Position numbers and translations under genes: made by a program. Below are positions 8,305-17,366 of a DNA stretch of 64,000 nt, in pieces. The stretch's first letter is position 1. Each line of letters starts with the position of its first letter. The notes below the pieces were generated by a model. The model saw only the letters and a list, made by a program, of their open reading frames with translations, did not search any database and was not told the origin of the DNA. Source of the DNA: Streptomyces sp. TLI_146 (GTDB taxonomy: Bacteria > Actinomycetota > Actinomycetes > Streptomycetales > Streptomycetaceae); the NCBI RefSeq assembly GCF_002846415.1, contig NZ_PJMX01000001.1, positions 6,634,001-6,698,000 of the forward strand, written 5' to 3'.

Positions 8305-9240
8305 ATGACGACCCGTGAGGTCGAGCACGAGATCACCATCGACGCCCCCGCCGCCGCGGTGTACCGGCTGCTGGCGGAGGTGACCAACTGGCCGCGGATC
8401 TTCCCGCCCACGATCTACGTGGACCAGGTCGGTGAGCACGACAACCACGAGCGCATCCGGATCTGGGCCACCGCCAACGGCGAGGCCAAGAACTGGACCT
8501 CGCACCGCGAGCTGGACCCCGAGGGCCTGCGCATCACCTTCCGCCAGGAGGTCACCACGCCTCCGGTCGCGGCGATGGGCGGCACCTGGATCATCGAGAC
8601 CCTGGGCGAGAACTCCTCGCGCGTGCGGCTGCTGCACGACTACCGGGCGATCGACGACGACCCCAAGGGCCTGGCCTGGATCGACGAGGCGGTCGACAAG
8701 AACAGCCGCTCGGAGCTGGCCGCGCTCAAGCAGAACGTCGAACTGGCCCACGCGACCGAGGAGGTGACGTTCTCGTTCACCGACACCGTCATCGTCCAGG
8801 GCTCGCCGAAGGACCTGTTCGACTTCATCAACGAGGCGAACCTGTGGTCCGAGCGGCTGCCGCACGTGGCCGTGGTCCGGCTGACCGAGGACACCCCCGG
8901 GCTCCAGACCCTGGAGATGGACACCCGCGCCAAGGACGGCTCGGTGCACACCACCAAGTCGTACCGGGTGACCTTCCCCAACCACAAGATCGCGTACAAG
9001 CAGATCACGCTGCCCGCGCTGATGAGCCTGCACACCGGGATCTGGACGTTCGAGGAGACGCCGGAGGGCACGGCCGCCTCCTCGCAGCACACCGTCACGC
9101 TCAACACGGACAACATCGCGAAGATCCTCGGCCCCGAGGCCACCGTCGCGGACGCCCGTGAGTACGTGCACACCGCGCTGTCCACCAACAGCACGGCCAC
9201 GCTCAACCACGCCAAGACGTACGCCGAGTCGAAGGGCTGA
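8305..9240 (+). CDS. Di-domain aromatase/cyclase (SRPBCC fold)
   Basis: A 311-residue protein made of two START/Bet-v1-like (SRPBCC) halves, about residues 5-145 and 155-305. Each half opens with the same kind of strand-helix (HEITIDAPAAAVYRLL and FSFTDTVIVQGSPKDLFDFI). Such di-domain enzymes act after C-9 ketoreduction and catalyse first-ring closure and aromatisation. GGAGGAGC lies just upstream of ATG 8305, and the stop is only 6 bp before the next FAD-monooxygenase gene. Confidence 0.95.
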   Translation: MTTREVEHEITIDAPAAAVYRLLAEVTNWPRIFPPTIYVDQVGEHDNHERIRIWATANGEAKNWTSHRELDPEGLRITFRQEVTTPPVAAMGGTWIIETLGENSSRVRLLHDYRAIDDDPKGLAWIDEAVDKNSRSELAALKQNVELAHATEEVTFSFTDTVIVQGSPKDLFDFINEANLWSERLPHVAVVRLTEDTPGLQTLEMDTRAKDGSVHTTKSYRVTFPNHKIAYKQITLPALMSLHTGIWTFEETPEGTAASSQHTVTLNTDNIAKILGPEATVADAREYVHTALSTNSTATLNHAKTYAESKG

Positions 9241-9246
9241 TCCCGC

Positions 9247-10722
9247 ATGACCACCACGGACCGCCTCGACACCCAGGTCATCGTCGTCGGCGCCGGCCCC
9301 GTCGGGCTTCTGCTCGCCGGTGAGCTGCGTCTTGGCGGAGCCGACGTGGTCGTACTGGAACAACGGGCCACGCCCACCACGGAGTCGAGGGCCTCCACGC
9401 TGCACGCCCGCACCATGGAGCTCCTCGACAGCCGTGGGCTGCTCGACGTCTTCGGGACGCCGCCGAACGAGCCGCGCGGCCACTTCGGCGGCATCCCGAT
9501 GGACCTCACACTGCCCAGCCCCTACCCCGGGCAGTGGAAGATGCCCCAGACCCGGACCGAGGCCCTGCTCCAGGAGTGGGCGCTCTCGCTGGGCGTGGAC
9601 ATCCGGCGCGGGCACGAGCTGCGCGAGGTGTCCGACCGGGGCGACTTCGTCGAGGCGACGGCGGCCGGGCCCCAGGGCACGGTCGTGGTGCGCGGTGGCT
9701 TCCTCGTCGGGTGCGACGGCGAGGACTCCACCGTGCGCCGCCTCACCGGGGCCGAGTTCCCCGGCAACGACGCCGGCCGCGAGCTGCTGCGCGCGGACGT
9801 GGCCGGGGTCACCATCCCCAACCGCCGCTTCGAGCGGCTGCCCGCCGGGCTCGCCATCGCGGCGACCCGCGACGGGGTCACCCGGGTGATGGTGCACGAG
9901 TTCGGCTCCAAGGCCGAACCGCGCACCGGCGACCCGGAGTTCGGCGAGATCGCGGCGGTCTGGAAGCGCGTCACCGGCGAGGACATCAGCGGCGGCACCC
10001 CGCTCTGGGCCAACTCCTTCGGCGACGCCAACCGCCAGCTCACCCAGTACCGCAGCGGCCGGATCCTGTTCGCCGGGGACGCCGCCCACCGCCAGATGCC
10101 GATCGGCGGCCAGGCCCTCAACCTCGGCCTCCAGGACGCCTTCAACCTGGGCTGGAAGCTGGCCCTGCACCTCGGCGGTTCGGCCCCCGAGGGCCTGCTC
10201 GACACCTACCACACCGAACGCCACGAGGTCGGCCGGCGGGTCCTGTCCAACATCAGGGCGCAGGCCATGCTGCTGCTCGGCGATCTTGAGGTCGAGCCGC
10301 TGCGCTCGGTGCTCACCGAGCTCCTCACCCACGACGACGTCCGGGCGCACCTCGCCGGGATGATCAGCGGTCTCGACATCCGCTACGACGTCGGCGGCCC
10401 CGAGCACCCGCTGCTCGGCGCCCGGCTGCCGGACGCGGGCCTGACCACCGGCGAAGGCCCGGTGAACACGGCCCAGTTGCTGCGCACCGCACGCGGTGTG
10501 CTCCTCGATCTGTCCGGCGGCGGTGCGGCGCTGCCGGACACCTCCGGCTGGGCTGACCGGGTCACCGTGCTGCCGGCCGCGCCGGAGAAGGACGGCGCCC
10601 TCGACGGCGTGGGCGCCGTCCTGGTGCGGCCCGACGGGCACGTGGTCTGGGCGGGCGCGCCGGACACCGACGGCACCGGGCTGCGGGAGGCCCTGGAGCG
10701 CTGGTTCGGCCCCTCCCACTGA
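9247..10722 (+). CDS. FAD-dependent polyketide monooxygenase
   Basis: A 491-residue class A flavoprotein. Motifs: VVGAGPVGLLLAGELRLGG (about residues 14-32), LVGCDGEDSTVRR (DG motif, about 156-168) and FAGDAAHRQMPIGGQALN (GD motif, about 276-293). The usual HIHLP after GDAA is replaced by HRQMP, as in the PgaE/MtmOIV-type angucycline oxygenases. Position directly after the aromatase suggests an early step, such as C-12 or C-12b hydroxylation of prejadomycin-type intermediates. Exact position on the scaffold is not readable from sequence. Confidence 0.9.
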   Translation: MTTTDRLDTQVIVVGAGPVGLLLAGELRLGGADVVVLEQRATPTTESRASTLHARTMELLDSRGLLDVFGTPPNEPRGHFGGIPMDLTLPSPYPGQWKMPQTRTEALLQEWALSLGVDIRRGHELREVSDRGDFVEATAAGPQGTVVVRGGFLVGCDGEDSTVRRLTGAEFPGNDAGRELLRADVAGVTIPNRRFERLPAGLAIAATRDGVTRVMVHEFGSKAEPRTGDPEFGEIAAVWKRVTGEDISGGTPLWANSFGDANRQLTQYRSGRILFAGDAAHRQMPIGGQALNLGLQDAFNLGWKLALHLGGSAPEGLLDTYHTERHEVGRRVLSNIRAQAMLLLGDLEVEPLRSVLTELLTHDDVRAHLAGMISGLDIRYDVGGPEHPLLGARLPDAGLTTGEGPVNTAQLLRTARGVLLDLSGGGAALPDTSGWADRVTVLPAAPEKDGALDGVGAVLVRPDGHVVWAGAPDTDGTGLREALERWFGPSH

Positions 10723-10806
10723 CCTCCCGCAGGCACAACCCCCCACCCCCGCGCACGACCGTACGACTCCTCAGCACGACAGGGCACGTCCAGGAAAGGG
10801 AACACT

Positions 10807-12309
10807 ATGGAGGGGACAGCCGTGGACACCGATGTCATCATCGTCGGCGCGGGTCCGACCGGTCTCATGCTCGCCGCCGAGCTGCGGCTCGGCGGGGCGC
10901 GGGTCGTCGTCGTCGAGCGGCTGGCGAAGCCCACCGGGCAGTCCCGCGGCCTGGGCTTCACGGCCCGCGCCATGGAGATCTTCGACCAGCGCGGACTGCT
11001 GCCCCGCTTCGGGCAGGGCGAGACGCTGGAGATCAGCCCGATGGGCCACTTCGGCGGGGTGCAGTTCGACTACACCGTCCTGGAGGGCGGGCACTTCGGG
11101 GCGCGCGGCATCCCGCAGTACAAGACCGAGGCGGTCCTGGAGGAGTGGGCGGCCGAGCTGGGCGTCGACATCCGGCGCGGCTGGGAGTTCCTGGAGCTGA
11201 CCGACGGCTTCCTGGACGGCGACGACGTCGAGATCACCGTCCAGACGCCGAACGCGGTACGCAAGCTGCGCGCCTCCTACCTGGTGGGCGCCGACGGCGG
11301 CCGCAGCGTGGTGCGCGAGGCCGCCGGGTTCGACTTCCCGGGCACCTCCGCGACCCGGGCGATGTTCCTCGCCGACGTCACCGGCTGCGAGCTGCGCCCG
11401 CGCTTCCTGGGGGAGCGGCTCGACAACGGCATGGTGATGGCGGCCCCGCTCGCCCCGGGCGTGGACCGGATCATCGTCTGCCCCGACGACGCGCCCGCCC
11501 GCCCCAGCGGCGAGTCGGTCTCCTTCGAGGAGGTCGCCGCCGCCTGGCAGTCGATCACCGGTGAGGACATCTCGCACGGCGGCGCCGAGTGGGTCAGCTT
11601 CTTCAGCGACGCCACCCGCCAGGCCTCCGAGTACCGGCGCGGCCGGGTCCTCCTGGTCGGCGACGCCGCCCACATCCACCTCCCGGCCGGCGGCCAGGGC
11701 CTGAGCACCGGCGTCCAGGACGCGGCCAACCTCGGCTGGAAGCTGGCCGCGGAGATCGCCGGGACCGCGCCCGAGGGGCTGCTCGACACGTACCACGGCG
11801 AGCGGCACCCGGTGGGTGCGCGGCTGCTGATGAACACCCGCGCCCAGGGCATGGTCTTCCTCGGCGGGCCCGAGGCCGACCCGCTGCGCCAGCTCTTCGG
11901 CGAGCTCATCCAGTACGACGACGTCAAGCGCCACCTCGCCGGGATCGTCAGCGGTCTGGACATCCGGTACGAGCTGGGTGACGGGCACCCGTTGGTGGGG
12001 CGCCGGATCGCTCCGCGCACCCTGGTCCTGGCGGACGGCGAGACCAGCACGACGGCGTTGCTGCACCCGGCTCGTGGGGTGCTGCTCGATCTGGGCGACT
12101 CCTCGTCCGTACGGGGCGCCGCCGCCGGGTGGCAGGGGCGGGTCGATGTCGTCACCGCCTCGGCCAAGCCGGTGGACGGCGGCACCGATCCGCTCGCGGG
12201 TGCGGGTGCCGTGCTCGTTCGGCCCGATGGATATGTCGCCTGGGCCGGGGACGACGTCTCGGCCCTGGAGGCCGCCCTCGGGCAGTGGTTCGGTCCGGCG
12301 AGGCCGTGA
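10807..12309 (+). CDS. FAD-dependent polyketide monooxygenase
   Basis: A 500-residue homologue of the preceding gene, more similar to those at 1635 and 35141. It has IVGAGPTGLMLAAELRLGG, LVGADGGRSVVREAAG and VGDAAHIHLPAGGQGLSTG, with a C-terminal thioredoxin-like domain ending in LEAALGQWFGP. Two starts are possible: ATG 10807 with AGGAAAGGG upstream (used here) or GTG 10822, which would give the family-typical N-terminus. Likely a second or third oxidation of the angucycline skeleton. Confidence 0.9.
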   Translation: MEGTAVDTDVIIVGAGPTGLMLAAELRLGGARVVVVERLAKPTGQSRGLGFTARAMEIFDQRGLLPRFGQGETLEISPMGHFGGVQFDYTVLEGGHFGARGIPQYKTEAVLEEWAAELGVDIRRGWEFLELTDGFLDGDDVEITVQTPNAVRKLRASYLVGADGGRSVVREAAGFDFPGTSATRAMFLADVTGCELRPRFLGERLDNGMVMAAPLAPGVDRIIVCPDDAPARPSGESVSFEEVAAAWQSITGEDISHGGAEWVSFFSDATRQASEYRRGRVLLVGDAAHIHLPAGGQGLSTGVQDAANLGWKLAAEIAGTAPEGLLDTYHGERHPVGARLLMNTRAQGMVFLGGPEADPLRQLFGELIQYDDVKRHLAGIVSGLDIRYELGDGHPLVGRRIAPRTLVLADGETSTTALLHPARGVLLDLGDSSSVRGAAAGWQGRVDVVTASAKPVDGGTDPLAGAGAVLVRPDGYVAWAGDDVSALEAALGQWFGPARP

Positions 12310-12341
12310 CGCGGGAGAGCTCGGTTCTGAAGGCGGTTTCG

Positions 12342-12406
12342 CGTCTGCGGACCGTAGGTGGCTGGTCGCGCAGTTCCCCGCCCCCCTTCAGGGGCACGGG
12401 GCCGCG
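12342..12406. repeat. Interspersed hairpin element, copy B
   Basis: A 45-base segment (12342-12387) repeats 7092-7137 with about five mismatches and contains the same GGCTGGTCGCGCAGTTCCCC core. The right part (CAGGGGCACGGGG region) can pair back on the CCCCGCCCCCC region. It fills the 130-bp gap between the third monooxygenase gene and the hydrolase gene. A partial right-arm copy occurs near 54545. Confidence 0.7.
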
Positions 12407-12439
12407 GCCGATCGAACCTCAACGCAAACGGGGGCTTTG

Positions 12440-13318
12440 ATGGAAAGCACGCTCGCACCGGCGGCCGTTTCGCAGGGTGTTCGCAGGATCACCCTGGACG
12501 CGGGCGGTGTCACCCTGTCCGCGCTGCTGTGCGAGCCGGAAGGCACCCCCCGCGCGACCGTCGTCGCCGTGCACGGCGGCGGCATGAGCGCCGGGTACTT
12601 CGACGGCCAGGCCCACCCCGAGCTGTCCCTGCTGACGCTGGGCGCCCGGCTCGGCTACACCGTCCTGGCCGTCGACCGGCCCGGCTACGGGCAGTCCGCC
12701 GCCCAGCTACCCGACGGCCTCACCGTCGCCGAGCAGACCGACGTCCTGCGCGCCGGGATCGACGACTTCACCGCCAAGTACCCGACGGGAGCGGGCATCC
12801 TGCTCGTCGCGCACTCCTTCGGCGGCAAGCTCGCCCTGTCGGCTGCCGCCCACTGCACCGGCGACGGCCTCCTCGGCCTCGACATCTCCGGCTGCGGCCA
12901 CCGCTACGCCGTCACCCCGGGCGTGCTCCGCAAGGGGCTCAAGCACATCGCCCGGCACTGGGGGCCGCTGCGGCTGTACCCGCCGAACACGTTCCGCAGC
13001 AGCGGCTCCCTGGTGGCGCCGATGCCGGAGCGCGAGGCGAGCGAACTGCCGCGCTGGCCCGAGCTGTTCGCGGCCCTCGCGCCGCGCGTCCGCATCCCCG
13101 TCCGGCTCACCTTCGCCGAGCACGAGGGCTGGTGGCTGCACGGCGACAAGGACCTCGCCGACCTCGCCGCCCAGCTGACCGCCGCACCCCGCATCGTCGT
13201 CGACCGCCAGCCGGACGCGGGCCACAACATCAGCCTCGGCTGGGCGGCCCGCTCCTACCACCTGCGCACGCTCGCCTTCCTGGAGGACTGCATCACCAGG
13301 GCGGGACGCGATGCCTGA
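12440..13318 (+). CDS. Alpha/beta-hydrolase
   Basis: A 292-residue alpha/beta-hydrolase. It shows the oxyanion strand VVAVHGGGMSAGYF, the nucleophile elbow LVAHSFGGKLAL (Ser about residue 125), a carboxylate candidate in RLTFAEHEGWW and the catalytic histidine in DAGHNISLGW near the end. No lid domain is obvious. The family includes esterases, thioesterases, lactonases and epoxide hydrolases; kinamycin-type clusters also contain hydrolases acting on epoxide or ester groups, but the substrate here is unknown. It precedes the exporter gene by 12 bp, within the same operon. Confidence 0.85.
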   Translation: MESTLAPAAVSQGVRRITLDAGGVTLSALLCEPEGTPRATVVAVHGGGMSAGYFDGQAHPELSLLTLGARLGYTVLAVDRPGYGQSAAQLPDGLTVAEQTDVLRAGIDDFTAKYPTGAGILLVAHSFGGKLALSAAAHCTGDGLLGLDISGCGHRYAVTPGVLRKGLKHIARHWGPLRLYPPNTFRSSGSLVAPMPEREASELPRWPELFAALAPRVRIPVRLTFAEHEGWWLHGDKDLADLAAQLTAAPRIVVDRQPDAGHNISLGWAARSYHLRTLAFLEDCITRAGRDA

Positions 13319-13330
13319 CCATCCGAGCCT

Positions 13331-14611
13331 ATGACCAGCACCTTCGCCCATCCCTTCCGCTCCCTGGCGGTCCGCAACTTCCGGCTGTTCGCGGCCGGGC
13401 AGGTCGTCTCCGTCGCGGGCACCTGGATGATGGTCGTGGCCCAGGACTGGATCGTCCTGGGCCTGGCCGACAACTCCGGCACCGCCCTCGGCGTCGTCAC
13501 CGCGCTCCAGTTCACGCCGCTGCTGCTGCTCACCCTGTACGGCGGGCGCCTCGCCGACCGCTACGACAAGCGGCTCCTGCTCACCTGCGCCAATCTGGCG
13601 TCCGGTGTGCTGGCCCTGGTCCTGGCGCTGCTGGCGTTCGCGGACGCCGTGCAGCTGTGGCACATCTGGCTGTGCGCGTTCGGCCTCGGGGTCGTCAACG
13701 CCGTAGAGGTGCCGACCCGGATGTCGTTCGTCAGCGAACTGGTCGGACCCGAACTGCTGCCGAACGCGTCGGCGTTGAGCGCCGCGTACTTCAACACCGC
13801 CCGGGTGGTCGGGCCCGCTCTCGCGGGGCTGCTCATCACCGGCTTCGGCACCGGCTGGGTGATGCTGTTCAACTCCGTCAGCTATCTGGCGACCGTGATC
13901 GGACTGCGGATGATGCGGCCCGGCGAGCTCCTGCTCGGCGCGCGGCAGGAGACCCGGCCGCGGGTGGTCGACGGGCTCAAGTACGTGGCCGGGCGCCCGG
14001 ACCTGAAGCTGCCGCTCGCCCTCGTCGGGGTGATCTCGCTCTTCGGGCTCAACTTCCAGCTCACCCTGCCGCTGTACGCCAAGACCGTCTTCGACGCCGA
14101 CGCGGCCTCGTTCGGGCTGCTCACCACCGGGTTCGCCGCGGGCTCGCTGATCGCCGCGTTCGCCACCACCGCGCGCCGCAGCCGCCCCTCCAGCCGGCTG
14201 GTGGTGGGCGCGGCGCTGGTCTTCGCGGCCCTGGAGACAGTGGCGGGCTGGGCGCCGAACTTCCCGGCCGCGATCGTGCTGCTCTCGCTCACCGGCGGCG
14301 CCACCATCTTCTTCGTCCAGGCCGTCAACCACCGCGTCCAGCTCGGCAGCGACCCGCGGTACCGGGGCCGGGTGATGGCGCTGTACACCCTGATCCTCCA
14401 GGGCTCGACCCCGCTGGGCTCGCTGCTCATCGGCTGGCTCGCCGAACACCTGGGCGCCCGCTCGGGCTTCTACGTGGGCGGTCTCGTCTCGCTGGCGGCC
14501 GCGCTCACCGCGCTGGCCTACGACCGGCGCGGCGGGCGCGTGGAGCCGGTCGGGGAGCCCGAGGGCGACCCGGAGCAGGGCGGCCCCCTCCACGAGGCGG
14601 TGCGCCGGTGA
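13331..14611 (+). CDS. MFS transporter (EntS-like efflux)
   Basis: A 426-residue polytopic membrane protein of the major facilitator superfamily. The N-terminal half starts FRSLAVRNFRLFAAGQVVS and carries the loop 2-3 motif GRLADRYDKR (about residues 79-88), as in EntS/macrolide-efflux transporters. About 11-12 hydrophobic segments are visible. Position inside the PKS operon suggests it exports the aromatic product and gives self-resistance. Its stop codon overlaps the GTG start of the phosphopantetheinyl transferase. Confidence 0.9.
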   Translation: MTSTFAHPFRSLAVRNFRLFAAGQVVSVAGTWMMVVAQDWIVLGLADNSGTALGVVTALQFTPLLLLTLYGGRLADRYDKRLLLTCANLASGVLALVLALLAFADAVQLWHIWLCAFGLGVVNAVEVPTRMSFVSELVGPELLPNASALSAAYFNTARVVGPALAGLLITGFGTGWVMLFNSVSYLATVIGLRMMRPGELLLGARQETRPRVVDGLKYVAGRPDLKLPLALVGVISLFGLNFQLTLPLYAKTVFDADAASFGLLTTGFAAGSLIAAFATTARRSRPSSRLVVGAALVFAALETVAGWAPNFPAAIVLLSLTGGATIFFVQAVNHRVQLGSDPRYRGRVMALYTLILQGSTPLGSLLIGWLAEHLGARSGFYVGGLVSLAAALTALAYDRRGGRVEPVGEPEGDPEQGGPLHEAVRR

Positions 14612-15279
14612 ACGCGACCCGTACGCCGCTGCGGGCGGCCCCCGCGGCCGGGCGGCTGCACCTGCTGGTGTTCCGGCCGCCCGCCGAGGAGGTGGCGCAG
14701 GTGTGCCCGCTGATGCAGGCGCTGGACGAGATGGAGGCGGCGCGTGCGGCCTCCTACGTCTCCGCCCGCGACCGCACCCAGTACGTGGCCGCGCACGCCA
14801 CCCTGCGCGGCCTGCTCGCCGCGTACACCGGCCTCGAACCCGGCCGGATCGTGCTCGGCCGCGGCGCGGAGCCGTACGGGAAGCCGCAGTTGATCGATCC
14901 GCCCGTGCCGCTCCACTTCAACCTCTCGCACAGCCACGGCCTGATCGCCATCGGGGTCGCGGCGGCTCCGGTGGGCGTCGACGTCCAGCGCGTCCCGTCG
15001 CCCGAGGCCGTCGAGATGGTGCTGCCCCGGCTGCACCCGCAGGAGCGCGCCGAACTGCGCGAACTGCCCGCGGCCGAGCGGACGGTGGCGTTCGCCCGGC
15101 TGTGGACCCGCAAGGAGGCCTATCTCAAGGGCCTGGGCACCGGACTCACCCGCTCACCCGCGGCGGACTACCTGGGCGACCGCAACGCCCAGGGCCGCCC
15201 GCACGGCTGGACGGTGCGCAACGTGCCCGTACAGCCGGGCTACGCCGCCGCGGCCGCGCTCCGCAACCACCCGACGTGA
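14608..15279 (+). CDS. Sfp-type 4'-phosphopantetheinyl transferase
   Basis: A 223-residue phosphopantetheinyl transferase of the Sfp/Gsp type. It has the three family motifs: FNLSHSHGLIAIGV (about residues 110-123), GVDVQRV (about 129-135) with the Mg-binding acidic residue, and WTRKEAYLKGLGTGL (about 170-184). It transfers phosphopantetheine from CoA to the serine of carrier proteins; the ACP at 7199 is the obvious client. Start GTG 14608 overlaps the transporter stop by 4 bp. A dedicated transferase inside a type II PKS cluster is less usual than reliance on the genomic copy. Confidence 0.93.
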   Translation: MNATRTPLRAAPAAGRLHLLVFRPPAEEVAQVCPLMQALDEMEAARAASYVSARDRTQYVAAHATLRGLLAAYTGLEPGRIVLGRGAEPYGKPQLIDPPVPLHFNLSHSHGLIAIGVAAAPVGVDVQRVPSPEAVEMVLPRLHPQERAELRELPAAERTVAFARLWTRKEAYLKGLGTGLTRSPAADYLGDRNAQGRPHGWTVRNVPVQPGYAAAAALRNHPT

Positions 15280-15338
15280 CCGTGAAGGCAGTCGACTCCG
15301 CACCAAGGATCCGCAACCTACAGGGGGAACCGAACACC

Positions 15339-16919
15339 ATGCCGACCACGCCGACCACACAGTCCTCCGCCGAGGTCTCCGACCGGCTGGACGAACTCAG
15401 CGAACGCAAGGAACAGGCCGTCCGCGGCCCGAGCGACAAGGCGACCGAGGCGCAGCACGCCAAGGGCAAGCTGACCGCGCGCGAGCGGATCGAACTCCTC
15501 CTGGACAAGGGCAGCTTCACCGAGGTCGAGCAGCTCCGGCGGCACCGCGCCACCGGCTTCGGCCTGGAGGCCAAGAAGCCGTACACGGACGGTGTCATCA
15601 CCGGCTGGGGCACGGTCGAGGGCCGTACGGTCTTCGTCTACGCCCATGACTTCCGCATCTTCGGCGGCGCCCTGGGCGAGGCCCACGCCTCCAAGATCCA
15701 CAAGTTGATGGACATGGCCATCGCGGCCGGCGCGCCGCTGGTGTCCCTGAACGACGGCGCCGGCGCCCGTATCCAGGAGGGCGTCTCGGCGCTCGCGGGC
15801 TACGGCGGCATCTTCCAGCGCAACACCAAGGCCAGCGGGGTGATCCCGCAGATCAGCGTGATGCTGGGGCCGTGCGCGGGCGGCGCGGCGTACTCGCCCG
15901 CGCTGACCGACTTCGTCTTCATGGTCCGCGAGACCTCGCAGATGTTCATCACCGGCCCGGACGTGGTCCAGGCGGTGACCGGCGAGGAGATCTCGCAGAA
16001 CGGGCTCGGCGGCGCGGACGTGCACGCCGGGGTCTCGGGCGTGGCGCACTTCGCGTACGACGACGAGGAGACCTGCCTCGCCGAGGTCCGCTATCTGCTG
16101 TCGATGCTCCCGTCCAACAACCGGGAGATGCCGCCGCTGGCGCAGACCTCGGACCCGGTGGACCGCGAGGGCGCGGCGCTGCTCGACCTGGTGCCCGCCG
16201 ACGGCAACCGCTCGTACGACGTGCGCGGGGTCATCGAGGAGCTCGTCGACGACGGCGAGTACATGGAGATCCACGCGGCCTGGGCGCCCAACCTGGTGGT
16301 GGCCCTGGCCCGGCTCGACGGCCACGTCGTCGGGATCGTCGCCAACCAGCCCTCCGCCATGGCGGGCGTCCTGGACATCAAGGCGAGCGAGAAGGGCGCG
16401 CGGTTCGTCCAGTTCTGCGACTCCTTCAGCATCCCGCTGATCACCCTCGTCGACGTCCCCGGGTTCCTGCCGGGCGTCGACCAGGAGCACGACGGCATCA
16501 TCCGGCGCGGCGCGAAGCTGCTGTACGCGTACTGCAACGCCACCGTCCCCCGTATCTCGGTGGTGCTGCGCAAGGCGTACGGCGGTGCCTACATCGTGAT
16601 GGACTCGCGCTCGATCGGTGCCGACCTCTCGTTCGCCTGGCCCACCAACGAGATCGCGGTGATGGGCGCCGAGGGCGCGGCGAACGTGGTCTTCCGCCGG
16701 GAGATCGCCGCCGCCGAGGACCCCGACGCGATGCGCAGGCAGAAGATCGACGAGTACAAGAACGAGCTGGTGCACCCCTACTTCGCGGCGGAGCGGGGTC
16801 TGGTCGACGACGTCATCGACCCGCGCGAGACCCGCTCGGTGCTGTGCCGCTCGGTCGCGATGCTCATCGCCAAGGACGCCGAACTGCCCCGCCGCAAGCA
16901 CGGCAACCCGCCCCAGTAG
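15339..16919 (+). CDS. Acyl-CoA carboxylase beta (carboxyltransferase) subunit
   Basis: A 526-residue biotin-dependent carboxyltransferase of the PccB/AccD5 type. Typical segments are KLTARERIELLLDKGSF, NDGAGARIQEGVSALAGYG, the oxyanion-hole GPCAGGAAYSPALTDF and PGFLPGVDQEHDGIIRRGAK. The enzyme forms malonyl-CoA (or methylmalonyl-CoA) from biotin-bound carboxylate and probably raises malonyl-CoA supply for the PKS, as in jadomycin and related clusters. Only beta and epsilon subunits occur here; the biotinylated alpha subunit must come from elsewhere in the genome. Confidence 0.93.
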   Translation: MPTTPTTQSSAEVSDRLDELSERKEQAVRGPSDKATEAQHAKGKLTARERIELLLDKGSFTEVEQLRRHRATGFGLEAKKPYTDGVITGWGTVEGRTVFVYAHDFRIFGGALGEAHASKIHKLMDMAIAAGAPLVSLNDGAGARIQEGVSALAGYGGIFQRNTKASGVIPQISVMLGPCAGGAAYSPALTDFVFMVRETSQMFITGPDVVQAVTGEEISQNGLGGADVHAGVSGVAHFAYDDEETCLAEVRYLLSMLPSNNREMPPLAQTSDPVDREGAALLDLVPADGNRSYDVRGVIEELVDDGEYMEIHAAWAPNLVVALARLDGHVVGIVANQPSAMAGVLDIKASEKGARFVQFCDSFSIPLITLVDVPGFLPGVDQEHDGIIRRGAKLLYAYCNATVPRISVVLRKAYGGAYIVMDSRSIGADLSFAWPTNEIAVMGAEGAANVVFRREIAAAEDPDAMRRQKIDEYKNELVHPYFAAERGLVDDVIDPRETRSVLCRSVAMLIAKDAELPRRKHGNPPQ

Positions 16920-16947
16920 GCCCGACTCCCGTAGAGAGGTGACCGAC

Positions 16948-17244
16948 ATGAGCGAGATGACCCAGATCACCGAGCCCGCCACCGAGCCGGCCGAGCCTGC
17001 CGAGATGACCCTGGAGCACTGCCGTGAGCTGCTGAGAGTGGAACGCGGTAATCCGGATCCGGAGGAACTGGCGGCGCTGGCCGCGCTGTTCTTCGCGCAC
17101 TTCTCGGCCATGGAGGCCCGGGCGGAGGCGGCCCGGGTGATGATCCCGAGGCAGCGCCGCTCCGCGAGCTGGCGCCGCACCGACCGGGCGACGGGCTTCG
17201 ACGGCCCGCGCACCTGGCGGGCGGGCGGCCCGGTGCTCGCCTGA
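16948..17244 (+). CDS. Acyl-CoA carboxylase epsilon subunit
   Basis: A 98-residue protein. After an acidic Thr/Glu/Pro-rich leader comes a helix MTLEHCRELLRVERGNPDPE, where the RGNPDPEELAAL segment is the hallmark of actinobacterial acyl-CoA carboxylase epsilon subunits, and a basic tail with W residues. It stabilises the carboxylase holoenzyme and raises its activity. ATG 16948 is preceded by GAGAGG; an in-frame GTG at 16939 is a weaker alternative. It lies 28 bp after the beta-subunit gene and is followed by a terminator-like structure. Confidence 0.85.
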   Translation: MSEMTQITEPATEPAEPAEMTLEHCRELLRVERGNPDPEELAALAALFFAHFSAMEARAEAARVMIPRQRRSASWRRTDRATGFDGPRTWRAGGPVLA

Positions 17245-17303
17245 CGACAATTCCTGACGGTTAGTCAATTAGCAGGCCGTCCCGCGCCTTTCCCTCCGGG
17301 GAG

Positions 17304-17366
17304 AGCGGCGCGCAGCGCCCCGAGCGGGCCGTCCGAACAGGGCGGCTCCGCCCGGGGCGCGCCGCT
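17304..17366 (+). terminator. Large stem-loop ending the PKS operon
   Basis: The 10-bp arms 17304-17313 and 17357-17366 are perfect complements and enclose further GC-rich complementary segments. The structure follows the last carboxylase gene by 59 bp, so it is the likely end of the long PKS transcript. Confidence 0.65.
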
